Below are positions 19,488-31,435 of a DNA stretch of 64,000 bases, piece by piece. The position numbers and the translations under genes were made by a program. The first letter of the stretch is position 1; every line of letters starts with the position of its first letter. Origin of the DNA: Diaporthe sp. PMI_573 (lineage: Eukaryota; Ascomycota; Sordariomycetes; Diaporthales; Diaporthaceae); contig JAJTUP010000035.1 of assembly GCA_021399435.1 (NCBI GenBank), forward strand, positions 682,001 through 746,000. Reading direction: 5' to 3'. The notes beneath the pieces were generated by a model, which saw only the letters and a list, made by a program, of their open reading frames with translations, did no database searches and was not told where the DNA came from.

Positions 19488-20429
19488 CTAGCCAGCCTCG
19501 TGCAGTGACCGGGGACAGGCTGCAGGTTGAGGTGTGGGCCAAGTGAGATCCGGTCGAGGGCAAGATAAACGTTTGTGAGGGCGGCTTATGGTCCAGTCCA
19601 GCAGCGGATAGAAGAGGACTATTCCAGAAACCGTGGGCTGTGGTGCACTGAGCTGATAGCCCCATCGTTTCGGATCCTGAACCATCACCCAGCTCGCGAG
19701 ACCCAAATTTCCGCCGCTCGAGAAGCCGCTGAGAATGACACGATCTCTGTCGATGCCGAGCTCATCCGCGCGATTGCAAATTTGGACAATGGAGTCAGCA
19801 CAGTCCTCGACGGCTGTAGGGAACGGGTAGCTTGGTGCACGACGGTAATTTATGGAGAAGACGGTGGCGCCGAGATGGGCTATGGCAGCGGCTGCCCAAC
19901 GGGCGTCGTCCGTTCCTTGGCCCAGGACGAAGCCGCCGCCGTGGAAATTGATAACCGCGGGTCGCTTGCTCTGCGATTGCGAGCTGGATTCATGCGGCGG
20001 CTCCCAAACATCCACCTTAATTTTCCTTCGGCCCTTCCGTGCGCCTAAAGTCGAGTCTAGCCAGATGACTCTCGTTACAGGAGGTTCTGAGAAATTAGCG
20101 ACGGCGAATGACAGCCTGTTCGCTGTGCGGAGGGCGTATGCGCGAGCGGATAGGTGCCATCGCGGGCTCGACTCGAGTGGATTTGCATAATCATCCTCCA
20201 GCTCCAAGGCGGAAATAGGAGATGTAGGAGAGGTGAATACGCCCTGAGCGGTGTTACGTAGCATGACCAATTTGTCCGACTTGATGTAAGACGGACAAGC
20301 GGAGATTGGCCAAACGCACACGATATACTCTCTCCTGGTGGTTGAACCGTACGGAGTCTTCACCCAAAGGGACTGGAAGTTGGGTTGCGTCAAGGGATGC
20401 GCGAAAACATGGGCTTTCATGACGGTCAC
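19488..20429 (-). pseudogene. Alpha/beta hydrolase (hormone-sensitive lipase family), C-terminally truncated
   Basis: 313 codons. After an N-terminal region comes VINFHGGGFVLGQG, the HGGG oxyanion-hole motif of the HSL/fold-3 family. Then NYRRAPSYPFPTAVEDCAD and LSGFSSGGNLGLAS, the GxSxG nucleophile elbow, and GIVLFYPLLDWTISR. The coding frame then reads into unrelated sequence and stops at 19488. The expected catalytic Asp and His segments (about 100 residues further on) are not found in any frame I could follow. A possible upstream exon at about 20643-20540 (MDFIHSNAAVAHSQATVISY) is unproven. As it stands it lacks two thirds of the catalytic triad, so it is probably dead unless an intron was missed. 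Confidence 0.75.
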
Positions 20430-20643
20430 GGTGAGCAGTGCAGGAAGATGTGATCAACGCCGGGCTCGGGATCAGCGCCAGCAATCGGTACAAATACGGC
20501 GAACATATATGCCAGCAGATGTAGCCATAGTCACAGTACCTCAAACCTTGCGGGCCGATAGCCATGCCGCTGAGGATGTCCGAATAAGAGATCACGGTTG
20601 CTTGTGAGTGTGCAACAGCCGCGTTAGAGTGGATAAAGTCCAT

Positions 20644-22285
20644 GTGGGGCTAGCAAACAGAAAAGGCCTTGGCGTTTAGCCGTGGCAAGTTGTCCCTACT
20701 GTGGTGTGATGGATCAGTTATTTCACCTGATTGCGTAGTGACCAGGGTTTTGCAGGTCTGCACTGCCAGCACCTCGCAGCCCACTTGGTACGCCCAGCTG
20801 GTACCTCGACAAGGGATATAACTTTTGCACGGCATCACAGTAAACCCAACGGCCCTGATTTGAGGTTACCAAGGCCATCCCTGCATGAACGCAGCCAAGA
20901 CCGCGCTAAACCAGGCACAAATGCCTCAAGCTCTGCTCTGTCATGTCAACGGACGTCGTCGATTTAGTTGCAAGGCGCCTACCGTATCTGATCACGGCTG
21001 GTCGCACCATTCGTCGCCATGCATGGACACCAGGATACCTATCCAGCACAAATCCCGCACGCGGGCTTGACCCACCAGTGCTCCATTGTGAGTTACTCTC
21101 ACGGAACAGCCAGTGGCATCTCGAAACGAGGTTTCAAAAGCTGTCGCCCCCTTATTTACAATCCCATGTGCAGATCACCAATGGCACCCACGTCGTTAAA
21201 TATTTTGGTGGTGGAATTGTCGTACGTTTATAGTAATATCTTAATATCGCGGCGGGAGCTTTTGAAAGCATCTCCGTACCCAGTGGCAAAAAAGAGAACA
21301 GAACCGACACGTCATGGCAGTGCGCCACCCCTAGGTCCTCGGTCAAACAAGCTGCCCTTCCATATGCCCTGTCAAAGGGGCTGAGAACTGGGCAGCGGTT
21401 CCACATAGGCATCAGGCGCCGGCTGTCACAGGCCCCGTCTTAAGCAAGGGGTATCGTATCGGGATGATCGGCCGAAGACAAGGAGAGCAGCTCTGTAGGG
21501 GGTAATTAGCTTTACAGAGAAGGTTTGGAAGGAGATGCCCGTTAGTTACGACGTTTTCGAGTAGCTGTATAAACAGCCTCAACTTTGCTATTTCAGCTGT
21601 TTTGACTGCATTGAACCGGCCCTGTTTGAACTGCGTAGTGTAGTATCCTGCCCCTTGATCTTGCCCCTGTGCTAGCTAAAATTGGGTGGCGGATAGGGCT
21701 GGCCGAGGACCTAGGGCGACCGGGGACCCCAGTGCTTACGTTATCATCAATTGAATACTGAGCCGCTCCTGTGCAGTAAAACCGCTATTACACAGCTTCT
21801 GACGCCGTAAGCGTGACTTTGTAGCTCTTGGTTTTCCAAGATAATATCAACAGTAGTGATCGTTGTGTCTGTGGGAGCCCTCATTTCTGCAGAAAATCTC
21901 TGCATTGCCAAGCCCCTGAATCACCCTCCATTCAAAACACCACCATGTGACAAGAGGCACCAGTCCTATCGCTTAACAACACAGGGTAAGCCCATGTTTT
22001 GCGTGTGAACGCGTTCATAGGTCGCGTGCGGCAAACCCGTCGCACACGGACGTGCATCTTGGCCATTTTGGATGGTGGCGGAGCTGCCAAGCGCGAGCTA
22101 AAATCCGCAGAAATGTCGCAGTCCACTAAATTCAGTAATGTAACCGCCACCCTTATTCAGTGCGAGGATGATTCTTAGTACTTGATCCCCCGTTTGCAGG
22201 CTACTAAATCAACCCCGAATGACCACGTCAAAGTTCTTCTAACCTCGATCAGTATCACGGATCGCATCTTCCTCTTCATGCTAAC
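20644..22285. other. Intergenic, no gene seen
   Basis: About 1.6 kb with no supported ORF or repeat. It must include the promoter of the multicopper oxidase gene starting at 22286. Confidence 0.4.
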
Positions 22286-24756
22286 ATGATCGTCCACCGC
22301 TTCCGCCACCCGCTCGTGGCTTCTCTGCTCCTTATGCTTTACGCTCCTTTGTCTCTTGCCGCCGTGCGCAGCTACAATTTCACCATACACAGTGAAACGA
22401 GAGATCCAGGTACCGGGCTCATGACACTTCGATACCTTATGCTTAAGGCTGACATTGTATAGACGGTGTAAGTCGTGAGGTCTATCTCATCAACGGCCAA
22501 CAGCCCGGGCCCCTTATCGACGTCGATGAAGGAGATGAGCTTGAAGTGTCCGTACAAAATAACTTGCCTGTCGACACCACAATTCATTGGCACGGTCAGT
22601 GACATATTACAGATAACTCTTGAGCTGTTGGTAGACTGGCGGCTGACAGCCTTTGGCGGCAGGCATCTTGCAGCGCGGAACTCCGCACATGGATGGAGTA
22701 CCAGGGGTCACCCAAGTCAGTATCCGTTCCTGACCTGCAGCAGTTCGACCGTTCTATATTGACGCACCGACAGTATCCCATTCCGGCGGGGGCAAACTTT
22801 ACCTATCGGTTCACTCTTGGAGAGGAGTATGGGTTCTTTTGGTACCATTCACACCTCCGCGCTTACTACAATGACGCCATCAGAGGAGGGCTTCTAATAC
22901 GCCCTTCCCCCTCACGAGTTCGCCCGTTTGAAAAGCTCGCTACCAGCGATGCGGACAAGAGCTTGCTGTTGCAAGCCGAACGCGACGCGACTTCTATTCT
23001 CCTCAATGACTGGACACACGAGCTGTCGGATGTGATTTGGTCACGATACTTCACTACCGGCGCATTTCCGAACTGCGTTGACAGCATCCTTGCGAATGGC
23101 AACGGGAGAGTAGAGTGTCTACCCGAGTATATGCTCCAAGCCGGGCCGGGACTGGGGCAAGACGGTGCAAACCAAACGTCGGCGGTGATGAGCCCGACGT
23201 CAATGGTCATGTCAGACATGGCAAAGCGAATGGAAATGGGTGGCTCAAGCACCATGGACATGGGCGAATCCACCATCATCACAGATGGTTCAACCCAAAC
23301 AACAGGACTTGCAATGTCAACTACGAAGAGCATGTCCCCGGAAATGACTCCGCTCGGCCCTCGAGGATGTTCGATGCCGATGATGTTCAATCCTGGTTTC
23401 GGTCCCAGTTCTCTTCCACCGGAGACATGCACGAACACCAGCTCACCTCAGCTCCATATCCCGGCGAACGCTACCCAAGGCTGGCTCGGACTTAACCTCG
23501 TCAATTCTGGTGCGGTAAGCGCATTGCGCGTCTCAATGGATGGTCATTCCATGTTTGTCTATGCTGCCGACGGGGTGTTTGTCGAGCTTCAGGAAGTGAA
23601 GGTAAGCTCCCAACTTCGAGGCTCCTCTCCCCTGCTTTGGCTTACCCACTCTAGGTGCTGCACATAGCTCTAGGACAACGATATTCGGTGATGATCCGCC
23701 TCAACCAGACAGCGGGGAATTACTTTCTCAGGTTTGCTACGTTTCCGGTCGGCGACATGCAGCAGGTCCTTGAGGGTCAGGCCATTGTCTCGTACGACGT
23801 AAGTGCTCCTATCTGAGGTTCCATCACGGCGTACTCATGTTTGGCATCCAGGCGGGCAATTTGAATAACTCTACGGCGGTAATGGACGATCCTGCAATGG
23901 TCTGGATGTTCACAAATGGATCTGCGAAGACAGACGCCCCGCTTCTTGATCCTCAACGACTCTCTCCTTTTGAACCTAACCCACCTTCCTCCGGAGCAGC
24001 TAACCAAACGCATGTCTTCGCCATAAGCCAAACCGACGTTACGACGTGGGTGATAAATAGGGCCCCATATCAAGAACCAAAGATCCCAATAATTTACGGA
24101 ACTGGATCAGATGGGTGGCAAGCGAACACGACTATCCACATGCCTTCTAATTCGGTCATCGACATCGTCATGCAGATTGCAAACGATTCAATGGACACGG
24201 TATGTCGCCATCTGATACAAGCACTCAGTTACTAACTGCAAATTGAAGATGGGTCACCCTATGCACCTCCATGGCCACAAATTCTGGGTCCTCGGGACCG
24301 GCAGTGGCCTGTTCCCGTATGCTACCGTCGAAGACGCGCCTGCGTCGCTTGTGAACCTGCAGAACCCACCGTATCGGGATTCCGTGGAACTACCCCCTTC
24401 TGGGTGGGCCGTTATCCGGTAGCTCTCCCCGGTAATGCTTGCGGAAAGGTAGCAATGGCTGATGATCATAGATATGTTACGGACAACCCTGGCGCGTGGA
24501 TGTTCCATTGCCATTTACAGTGGCATGTTGCCGTAAGTGTGGCCCAAGACCGCCGCCTAGAAAAATTGATTACCGTTGCTTACAATTCAAAATATAGAGT
24601 GGCATGGCGCTGGTTCTCGTCGAGGGTGAAGATGAGCTTGCTAGACTTGTGGGCAATGCTACGAACAACACGTCGAGAGCCAGCCAGGGCCGCAGCACTG
24701 GTTATTGGACTATTCCAATTGTGATTGCGGCGGTATTTGCTGTAGCGTGTTTGTAA
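22286..24756 (+). CDS. Secreted multicopper oxidase (laccase/ferroxidase-like, Abr1-like size), nine exons
   Basis: Exons 22286..22409, 22463..22594, 22663..22715, 22774..23601, 23655..23798, 23852..24199, 24249..24418, 24472..24532 and 24598..24756 join cleanly to 672 aa. A signal peptide covers about residues 1-25. All four copper motifs are intact: IHWHG (H83, H85), WYHSH (H128, H130), HPMHLHGH (H546-H553) and HCHLQWH (H612-H618, type 1 Cys C613). The axial position, C613+10, is M623, which usually goes with a lower redox potential. Residues 242-307 hold 14 Met, an unusual Met-rich insertion that may bind copper. The C-terminus ends in a hydrophobic segment ([16 protein letters not shown]), so it may be membrane- or GPI-anchored. 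Length and type recall the conidial-pigment oxidase Abr1/brown1, but no pigment cluster is present here, so the substrate is unknown. Confidence 0.93.
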
Positions 24757-26030
24757 TATGGGACTCAAGAAACGCGAGGCGAAGCCATCAAGAGCATGTC
24801 GATCAGTGGAAGCCGTCGTATTAGCGCGCCAATCTTGACTGTCACGGCCTGGGCCAGCCAAGGGCAGCCAGGGCGGGAGAAGAGGCCAGAATACCCTCCT
24901 ATCACGACAATGGGGCTGAATTTTACATTCACTGGTCAGTGAGTTTGTGGGTTTGAGGGCAATTCAGGGGGCCACACGCCCGGCCCGGTTGTGACCAATC
25001 AGAGGGGCCGGTCTGGCTTAGTCAGCAGAAGCGCTGGCTACTACACCAAGTGCTTCGACGCCCACGATGGCGATGGCTTCCTTTCTTCCTTCCGTAGCAA
25101 GAATCGAACCCGTACCCAGACAGTACGGCTTTTGCTCGCCCCTATTTGCACGTGCAAAGACCCCTGACCTACGGCATCAGGGCCGTACCAACAGAGTTGG
25201 ATAGGTGGCACACCAGTCACCTGTTCAATTTACCCTTCAACTACCTCATTTGGCGCCGGGGCCTGAAAACATCCATAAGGTGTCGTTGTTTGCCGGCTTG
25301 CCATGTCATCGCCACCATATTGCTGCACGTCCCCCCGGGGTGCCAGTCCCGATGTGCTCGAACACATAGGCGTCCCCCTTGATGAGAATGTTGTGCTCGC
25401 ATACATGAGTGACCCCTTTGTTCACCAACGCTAAGAAGCGTGAGAATTGGCGTCCTATCCTCCAGCTGCACACCGCTCAAAAGCGACTCGGCCGATGCTG
25501 CTCAGTAAACAGTAAGTCCAGAACATTCAGAACATTCAGAACGAAGTTGTTATCGTACCGTTGATCATATCAAGCTCGAAAGCTTGATCCATTTCCCAAA
25601 CCTCCAGGCTGGGTCTTGAGAGTGGGTGGCCTTGTGGAATCGCACACATGGAGGAGGCAGTGTGTCAGATCAGATCATTGCAGATTCTAGTTTCCCAGAC
25701 AGAGGGCAGGGGCTTCTAATTGCTACGTGTAGAAACTTTTGCGAGGAATTGGTTGTGTGGACTTCTCTGGCAAAGCTTATTTCAGATCTCAGACCGCAGA
25801 TCTCAGACCGCAGATCTCAGATCTCAGATGTCGCGTCAAAAGGGCTGTGAGGAATATGATGTCATAGCTCCACATGCAACCTGCTGAAAATACCATGCGG
25901 CTCCAACTCCCTTTCCTACTTTCAATCTATTCTCGTCTCCCATTTTCCTCTTCCCACCTTTGCCATCTGCAGTAGATCTACCAGTGGAACTCCCATTTCT
26001 CACTTTCCACCTTGCCATCTACCAGTAGAT
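24757..26030. other. Intergenic, no gene; small tandem repeats
   Basis: No coding region is supported. Small repeats include AGAACATTC copies near 25517-25540 and the 14-mer at 25783-25829. Related copies of AGTAGATCTACCAG lie at about 25971-25984 and 26021-26034. Confidence 0.4.
25783..25829 (+). repeat. Tandem 14-mer CAGATCTCAGACCG
   Basis: Two perfect 14-bp units are followed by partial ATCTCAG units. A short simple tandem array, with no sign of function. Confidence 0.8.
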
Positions 26031-26234
26031 CTACCAGCGGAGTATATCCTTGGCAAAGGCTCTGCTGTACGCCGTGATGCCCATCTCGGCCTTTGCTCTC
26101 TCGACCAACTGAGGAAGATCGCTGAACCCGTCCAGCTCCTCGTGGAAGGCCAGAAGAGCCTTACGCTCAGCTTCGGTGCGGGATTCATGGGGAACAATGG
26201 AAACGCTGGCACTGATGTGGGGGGTCCTTCTCAT
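26031..26234 (-). pseudogene. Dynamin-like GTPase fragment
   Basis: The ~67 codons contain SASVSIVPHESRTEAERKAL, FSDLPQLVERAKAEMGI and SRAFAKDILR. This matches the segment of fungal dynamin-family GTPases between the P-loop (G1) and the DLPG (G3) motif. Neither flanking motif is present, and the reading ends at the repeated AGTAGATCTACCAG sequence. It is a relic of a protein normally over 600 residues long. Confidence 0.75.
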
Positions 26235-26552
26235 TCGGCGCGGACACGGAGACGGCCCAGTCGCGGTCAGACACTGTCAGTAGGACTTAAACGAGCCACG
26301 GGCCGCCCTGTGGCAAGGTCACAGTAGGTAACGTCGGTCCATTTGGCTATCTTAGCTTTGTGTGGGTGGTTAGTCTATCTAATGTGGCTGCCCAGTGTAC
26401 TCAGTCTCCCCGCAGACAGTCTTCTTGGTGTTGCCCCGCGGCCTCTGTGGCTGGCTGCATGCCTTGTCCCTTTATGACTGGTGTGGAGCGTCCCGCGCCC
26501 CTGCACCCTATGCAAGCTTCCGACTCGTTGGCCTTAATTCGAGACATTGGCC

Positions 26553-27363
26553 CTAACCGCTGGTGCCTGTGTTCCTCAGACGCAACTCTCTTTTGGCGTC
26601 TTTGCGCAATTCTTTGATCCGCATCTTAATGTATTTCTTCTGATTACCCTCCCCTTTCCTCAAGCATTTGTGCGTTATATATTTGCTTGCTTGAGTGAAG
26701 GTGGTGGAACAATACTGACAGAATTCATTGCATTCACAATCTAAGAGTAGTTGTCAGAGCCATATATCAATGAAAGTGTTAGTATAGAAAGAGGCATACG
26801 GATGGTATAATGCCGTATAAGATCCTGTTGTCTTCTGAATGTGATTTGTAGCCCCTTGCAGTCTTCGTGTGGGCATGCGAATCGTTGATCGTAGGCTGTC
26901 TCTCTTCCGATGGTCCGCTCCGAGTACTTGTGTCTTTTTGGCGCCCAAGCTGGAGATCTTGCATCTTGATTACAATTGCGGCCGCGGCCGAATCTCTCGT
27001 AATGCTGTTCGGCGTCGTTGCTATTGCCTGGGGTCTGGCAAACAAACTTAGGGTCTCGGCCATGGTGCGTAAGAAGCTCGTGTAGTTTAACAATCAATGC
27101 CGTAATTTCAGACTAAAGCGTATGTTAGCTTACTCCTAGTAAATGCCTTTTATTCTTACCTGATAAGATCTGAGATGCATATAGAGCTCCTCAGGAGTAG
27201 GGAATAGCGCAGCACACACAAAACATGGTATAGGATCTTGCATGGCGGCCTCGGGTTCCCATCGAGGTGCGTTTTGGGAAAAAGATCGCCCGAAACTTCC
27301 CTCGAGTACTGGTAAGGTGCGCTCTACACCCTCCATAGGGTCGCCCGCCCAAGTTCTATCCAT
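26553..27363 (-). CDS. C2H2 zinc-finger protein, three exons
   Basis: Exons 27363..27160, 27112..26800 and 26740..26553 (introns of 47 and 59 bp, GTAAGA...TTTAG and GTATGC...CTTAG) give 234 aa. Cys/His clusters: CFVC (C47, C50, with H63), then CPHEDC...LIRHYTIH (C148, C153, H169, H173), then CQYC...YITHKC (C180, C183, H196, C198). The third has a CCHC arrangement. The protein ends in a Lys/Arg-rich helix (KMRIKELRKDAKRELRLR). Such proteins usually bind nucleic acid in the nucleus. The target is unknown and there is no activation domain I can recognise. The splice joins restore the finger spacing, which supports the model. Confidence 0.78.
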
Positions 27364-27589
27364 TAATTAGTTGGGCATAAACGCACTGTCCGTCTGCTTA
27401 AGGGACACCTTGCAGAGGGCAATTTGGAATGCTGTGGAAGGGATGCTAAGAATAATCTATAGGTTGAAAAGGAGAGCATTATATCTCTTGACGCCGGCAC
27501 CCAGGAACCGGGATAGGCACCGATCCAAGGTCCGGGTTCCAGGATGGGTCGCAGGTGGCATACACAGCACACGTTTCACAGGCGCCAAA

Positions 27590-27743
27590 GGTGCCAAGAA
27601 AAGTAGAAGGTGGCGGAAAGGCGCCAAGGTGCAAGGGTGCCAAGAGCCAACCTGCAAAGGCACTAAGGTGCAACAGTGCAAAGGTGCGCAAAGGTGCAAA
27701 AAGGTGCAAAAGGTGCAAAAGGTGCAAAAGGTGCAAAAGGTTA
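27590..27743 (+). repeat. Minisatellite of AAGGTGCAAA-type units
   Basis: Degenerate units begin near 27590 and become a near-perfect AAAAGGTGCA array at about 27670-27743. It lies upstream of the C2H2 gene start at 27363. The array keeps an ORF open on both strands (for example Arg/Cys/Lys repeats), but this is a by-product of the repeat and not a gene. Confidence 0.88.
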
Positions 27744-30067
27744 TACAAAGTGGGAATGAGCTGTGGGATTTGGCTGACAATAATAAGCAGAACTTACCCA
27801 ACACTAGTTTAAAAATAGCCCACCATTGATCGGCTTATATGTAAGCCAACCAGATTGTCTCGATACTTCAGGGCGTTGGAAAGTCAGGTGGATCCTACTC
27901 GTAGGCACGGCGATTCGGGCTCAACTGATTGGGATGAACAGGGTGGATTGGCTCGCTTCTCTCACAGAATCGGCTTGATCTTTGAAAAGAGCATGTTGGG
28001 CGAGGCGCGTAAGGATGATACTAGAGCATTGGCCGAGATAATATTGTGTTGTTCGGCTGATGAGGTCGAGCAAGCTTCGTGAGTAGTGTTTAGCAGGAGA
28101 AAATAAAATTTGCGACAAGGCTACCGAGCGAATGTAAAACTGGCACTTTGTACTTTTTCTCAGAAAGGGAAGCTGTCCGGCCATGGGCGTAAAGTGAAAA
28201 AGGAGCAGGACATATTAATTATTTATATAGCCGCTACTGCCACACCGTTTCTAAAAGTAAAGGCAAATCATGTACTGTCCTATAGTGCTTTCGAACGTAT
28301 ATACTGTATTTTCACGCTTTTGCATATGTACTTCTGTCCAACTAAAGTACTTCCAAAAAATACAGACTATAAGGACATTGGGACTTCGGCGTGAGGCGCG
28401 GGACAAATATCATTGGTCAGGGGTGCTGTACTTTTGCAACTTCCCGTCTTGTGAGCGATGACGAGAGCTCCCTGCCGATGCGTGTCCAAACGACTCACGT
28501 CCAAACATACCTTGTTGCATGGGTTGGAGATAAGGAGTACCACACTATCTCACCCTGAGGGCCACACACAAGGGACGCACTCTGCTCTCCGGCCGCCGCC
28601 GCCTCTAATTTCCGCTTGCAGAGTCGGACTCATTCAAATGCTCCCGCTCGGTGCCTTGGGCGGTCGATAAGGTCAATAGATCTGACTGTTTATTCTCAAT
28701 ACGGCTTATGGATACTAGTGAAAGCTTGCAAAAGAAAGAGGAAGTAAAGTCGATCCCTGAATGATATATAGTATATTGTGACCCAGGCAATCCCGAACAA
28801 CTTCTCCATTTCAATTTCAACATCGCTAAACACGCCTGAATAAGCCTTGCAGAGCCTTGCAACTCGGCATCAACTTACACTTCCCAGCTTCATCACACAA
28901 GGAGATACAACGACGGAACTTGGTGTTACCCATACAGGTGGACGTTGCTTCGCTGCATGATGCTTCGAAGTAGTCCAAGTGGCTTATCGATTCGTCAGTC
29001 AGTGGATACTGGTAGATCTGCTCAAGCGGTAGTTGTCCTAAACCAGGATATGTTCTCTGCTAGAAGATACCCAAGGAAACGCAGGACGAGATCGTCGCCG
29101 TGATGCCCGGCTTTATTGTCTTACTATTTGATAACTGGGTCACATAGGCGACGACGTAGGCATCGTGGGCAATGTAGGCAACATTTGCCAACACTTAGGT
29201 CTAATAGTGCTTAATTTGTTTAATTTAGGCAAAGTTTGCCAACACTTGGGTCTAATAGTGCTTATTTGGTGCCCTTAAGTGTGTGGGAATAGTGGCATGC
29301 AGCGGTCCCGCCTCGTGCAGGAGGTCGGCCCAACGCCAGCCGGACGTTTTGCGCGAGGCTGACAATCCGGACTACGCAGCCTGATGGACATTGTCCTTGT
29401 TGAGTCCAGACATTCATCGTTTGAAACAGGCTACTGCGGACGAATGATCATTGACCGATGAAACTGGATATTCACACTGAAGGAAATAGATGGCGTACCC
29501 AAAATCATGATTAATCATACCGCCCCTGGAGCGTGAGTTTTGAGTTCCAGCCAGACTACGTGTTCGGCAACGATTGTTTGTCCCAGCCACCGGCCTGAAC
29601 CCCTCCCTCTCACCGCGATCATTTTCACAAGCGAACCACGGCAGCCAAACGCCCCGTCTGCGAACGCGCGGTCCATGTTCTCAGCGAGGATCATCTTGGC
29701 GTCGCCCGCTGCCAGCTCGGACACGCCGCATCCGTGACATCCTTGTCGGTCATGTTATGGCTCCTACCCCAGTAGATGTCGAAAAAAATCCGGTATTATT
29801 TCTTCCAATAAGTGCGGTTTAGTACTTAGCCTTCCACAAAGCTTTGGTCATCGACTCTAAACTGGATATTTCTCTCTATATTTTACGTCCACTGATGAAC
29901 GAGACGAAGTATGTGGCGTGTGAAGGACTTTTACTGTTTTGGAAACTCGAGTGAACTAATCAACCCAACTAAGTATTGTCTGGCACAAATAAGCCAAATA
30001 AGCACCCAACAAATCCACTTTGTTGCCCAACTAGTCGTCTATCAAAGTGCTCACTGCGACGATCTAC
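27744..30067. other. Gene-poor, no supported gene
   Basis: Short ORFs (for example 27855-28082, 28605-28862, 29515-29724) show no family features. A 37-bp imperfect direct repeat is at 29177-29264. Confidence 0.4.
29177..29264 (+). repeat. 37-bp direct repeat
   Basis: 29177-29213 and 29228-29264 share GTTTGCCAACACTT/ATTTGCCAACACTT followed by GGTCTAATAGTGCTTA, differing at only a few positions. Confidence 0.8.
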
Positions 30068-30346
30068 TTAGGCTTCCTTCAGGCCGTCATTGCCTTCTAC
30101 TTTGTCTGTCATCCAATTATAGAAAGGTTGTAAGAGCTCTGCAAGCGATTTTGTGAAAGCGCTCATGCCGCCATTTAACGACTGGATTACCTGTTCAATT
30201 CCATCCATCTTCTGTGTTAACCGGTCCACTTTATGAGATACCTCCCTTGTATAATTTTCAATGTTTTGAAGTGATTGCTCGAGCTGGCGTAGGTTTGCTG
30301 CCTTATCGCCATAGGAAGGGCTTGGGAATATGTTAGATTTGCTCAT
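30068..30346 (-). CDS. Small coiled-coil protein (hypothetical)
   Basis: 92 codons. The middle (QLEQSLQNIENYTREVSHKV, then DRLTQKMDGIEQVIQSL) has a heptad-like hydrophobic pattern, so it is probably coiled coil. No signal peptide or known domain. The end WMTDKVEGNDGLKEA is acidic. It lies in gene-poor DNA near another small coiled-coil ORF (32654-32959) and the zinc-knuckle ORF. It may be a real small gene or a piece of an old element. Confidence 0.4.
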   Translation of the reverse strand: MSKSNIFPSPSYGDKAANLRQLEQSLQNIENYTREVSHKVDRLTQKMDGIEQVIQSLNGGMSAFTKSLAELLQPFYNWMTDKVEGNDGLKEA

Positions 30347-31435
30347 CCGCTAGGAGCAAGTTCCCAGGCTTACTGTAATTCACTGCATACAGGCAGCGGT
30401 TGAACATCCCAGAGGTTTGTCATATCTGAGCCATAATTCTGTGTCCATAAGGAATCATTTTCTAGAAGTGGAGCCAAATCATAAGACTGTTCGGAACTGT
30501 CCATGTCGATTAAGCAGGTCGAGATGGAGCAATGTAAAATGCTTTGATGATGTGCAGTACCAGGATGTTGATAAAACTCAATGGTTTTATTTCACTGTAG
30601 TATAGATATGTTAGGTTTCAACTTGTAATACATACTACTGTACGATATTTATAATTATGTATAATGTTTTATATTACGCGATTTCTTAAATCTTAAATTG
30701 AATATTTTTCTCCCTAATACATCCTGAAACGTGAACCCAAAGATATGTAAGCAGTCATTTCTAATTATATCTCTTATTTCTTACAATTTCCGTTTCCAGT
30801 TACACGGCGATCGTGCTGCAAAAGACACATTCGGTGCCACATGGGTCCGTGTCTTATGTGTGGCAAGCTACGCTCTTGACAGTAAACACTATCCACTTCT
30901 TGAGGCTTAATTGTTCCCAATTTGTCCTGATTCATTGGCTCGGCTATATCTAAGCGGCCCGCTCTAAACATAGACAGTTTCAAGTATTTTCATGTCAGCC
31001 TGTTTATGGGGCTGTTTTGGGTTAGGGGGTTCAACTATTATGTGCTCAAGTACTTCATCAACAAACGTACAGTGCATAAGGCCCTGCATAATGGAACGAA
31101 TAATAATTTAATATACAAATACTGGACAGTATGTCGCGACTCACAGAACGCTGCAACGTATAAAATGGGAAATACCATCATCTTACCAAAAATACTGGAA
31201 CTTAGAATATTTTAATTGAGCGACTGGATAACAAAGGTTTGTTGAAGTACATTACATATCAGAGAAAGACCGGAATCTTTTGATTCTTGCCACTATTAGT
31301 GGTGCTGAATGGCAGGTTCCCAACATATGCGAGCTTGACTACAATTGGCGGGCCTGATGTTTCCAATTCGAAGGGGTACCAACCTGCTGGATCAACGAAA
31401 GTACATTACGTCAGTAATAATCCCGGTTAGGCAAT
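30347..31435. other. AT-rich intergenic, no gene seen
   Basis: Strongly AT-rich around 30600-30780 and without long ORFs. It could include the promoter of the ORF that follows. Confidence 0.4.

Noticed and set aside
22866..23438. 190-codon ORF on the minus strand inside the multicopper oxidase
   Set aside because: A shadow of the long coding exon 4. It has no family features, while the plus strand has full copper motifs.
19488..24756. Biosynthetic gene cluster (hydrolase, multicopper oxidase, P450)
   Set aside because: The P450 is a fragment 7 kb away beyond a 14-3-3 gene, the hydrolase is truncated, and there is no synthase, transporter or regulator. The only live candidate is the oxidase.
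25080..25150. tRNA-like sequence (GAATCGAACCCG)
   Set aside because: It resembles a T-arm, but the T-stem pairs poorly, and no matching acceptor and anticodon stems are found at the right distance on either strand.
27457..27804. Cys/Leu-repeat ORFs over the minisatellite
   Set aside because: The period of the tandem repeat keeps frames open on both strands. The repeated Phe-Cys-Thr peptides are an artefact of the 10-mer.
29515..29740. Facing 65-69-codon ORFs
   Set aside because: Both strands are open over the same bases and neither product has a recognisable domain.
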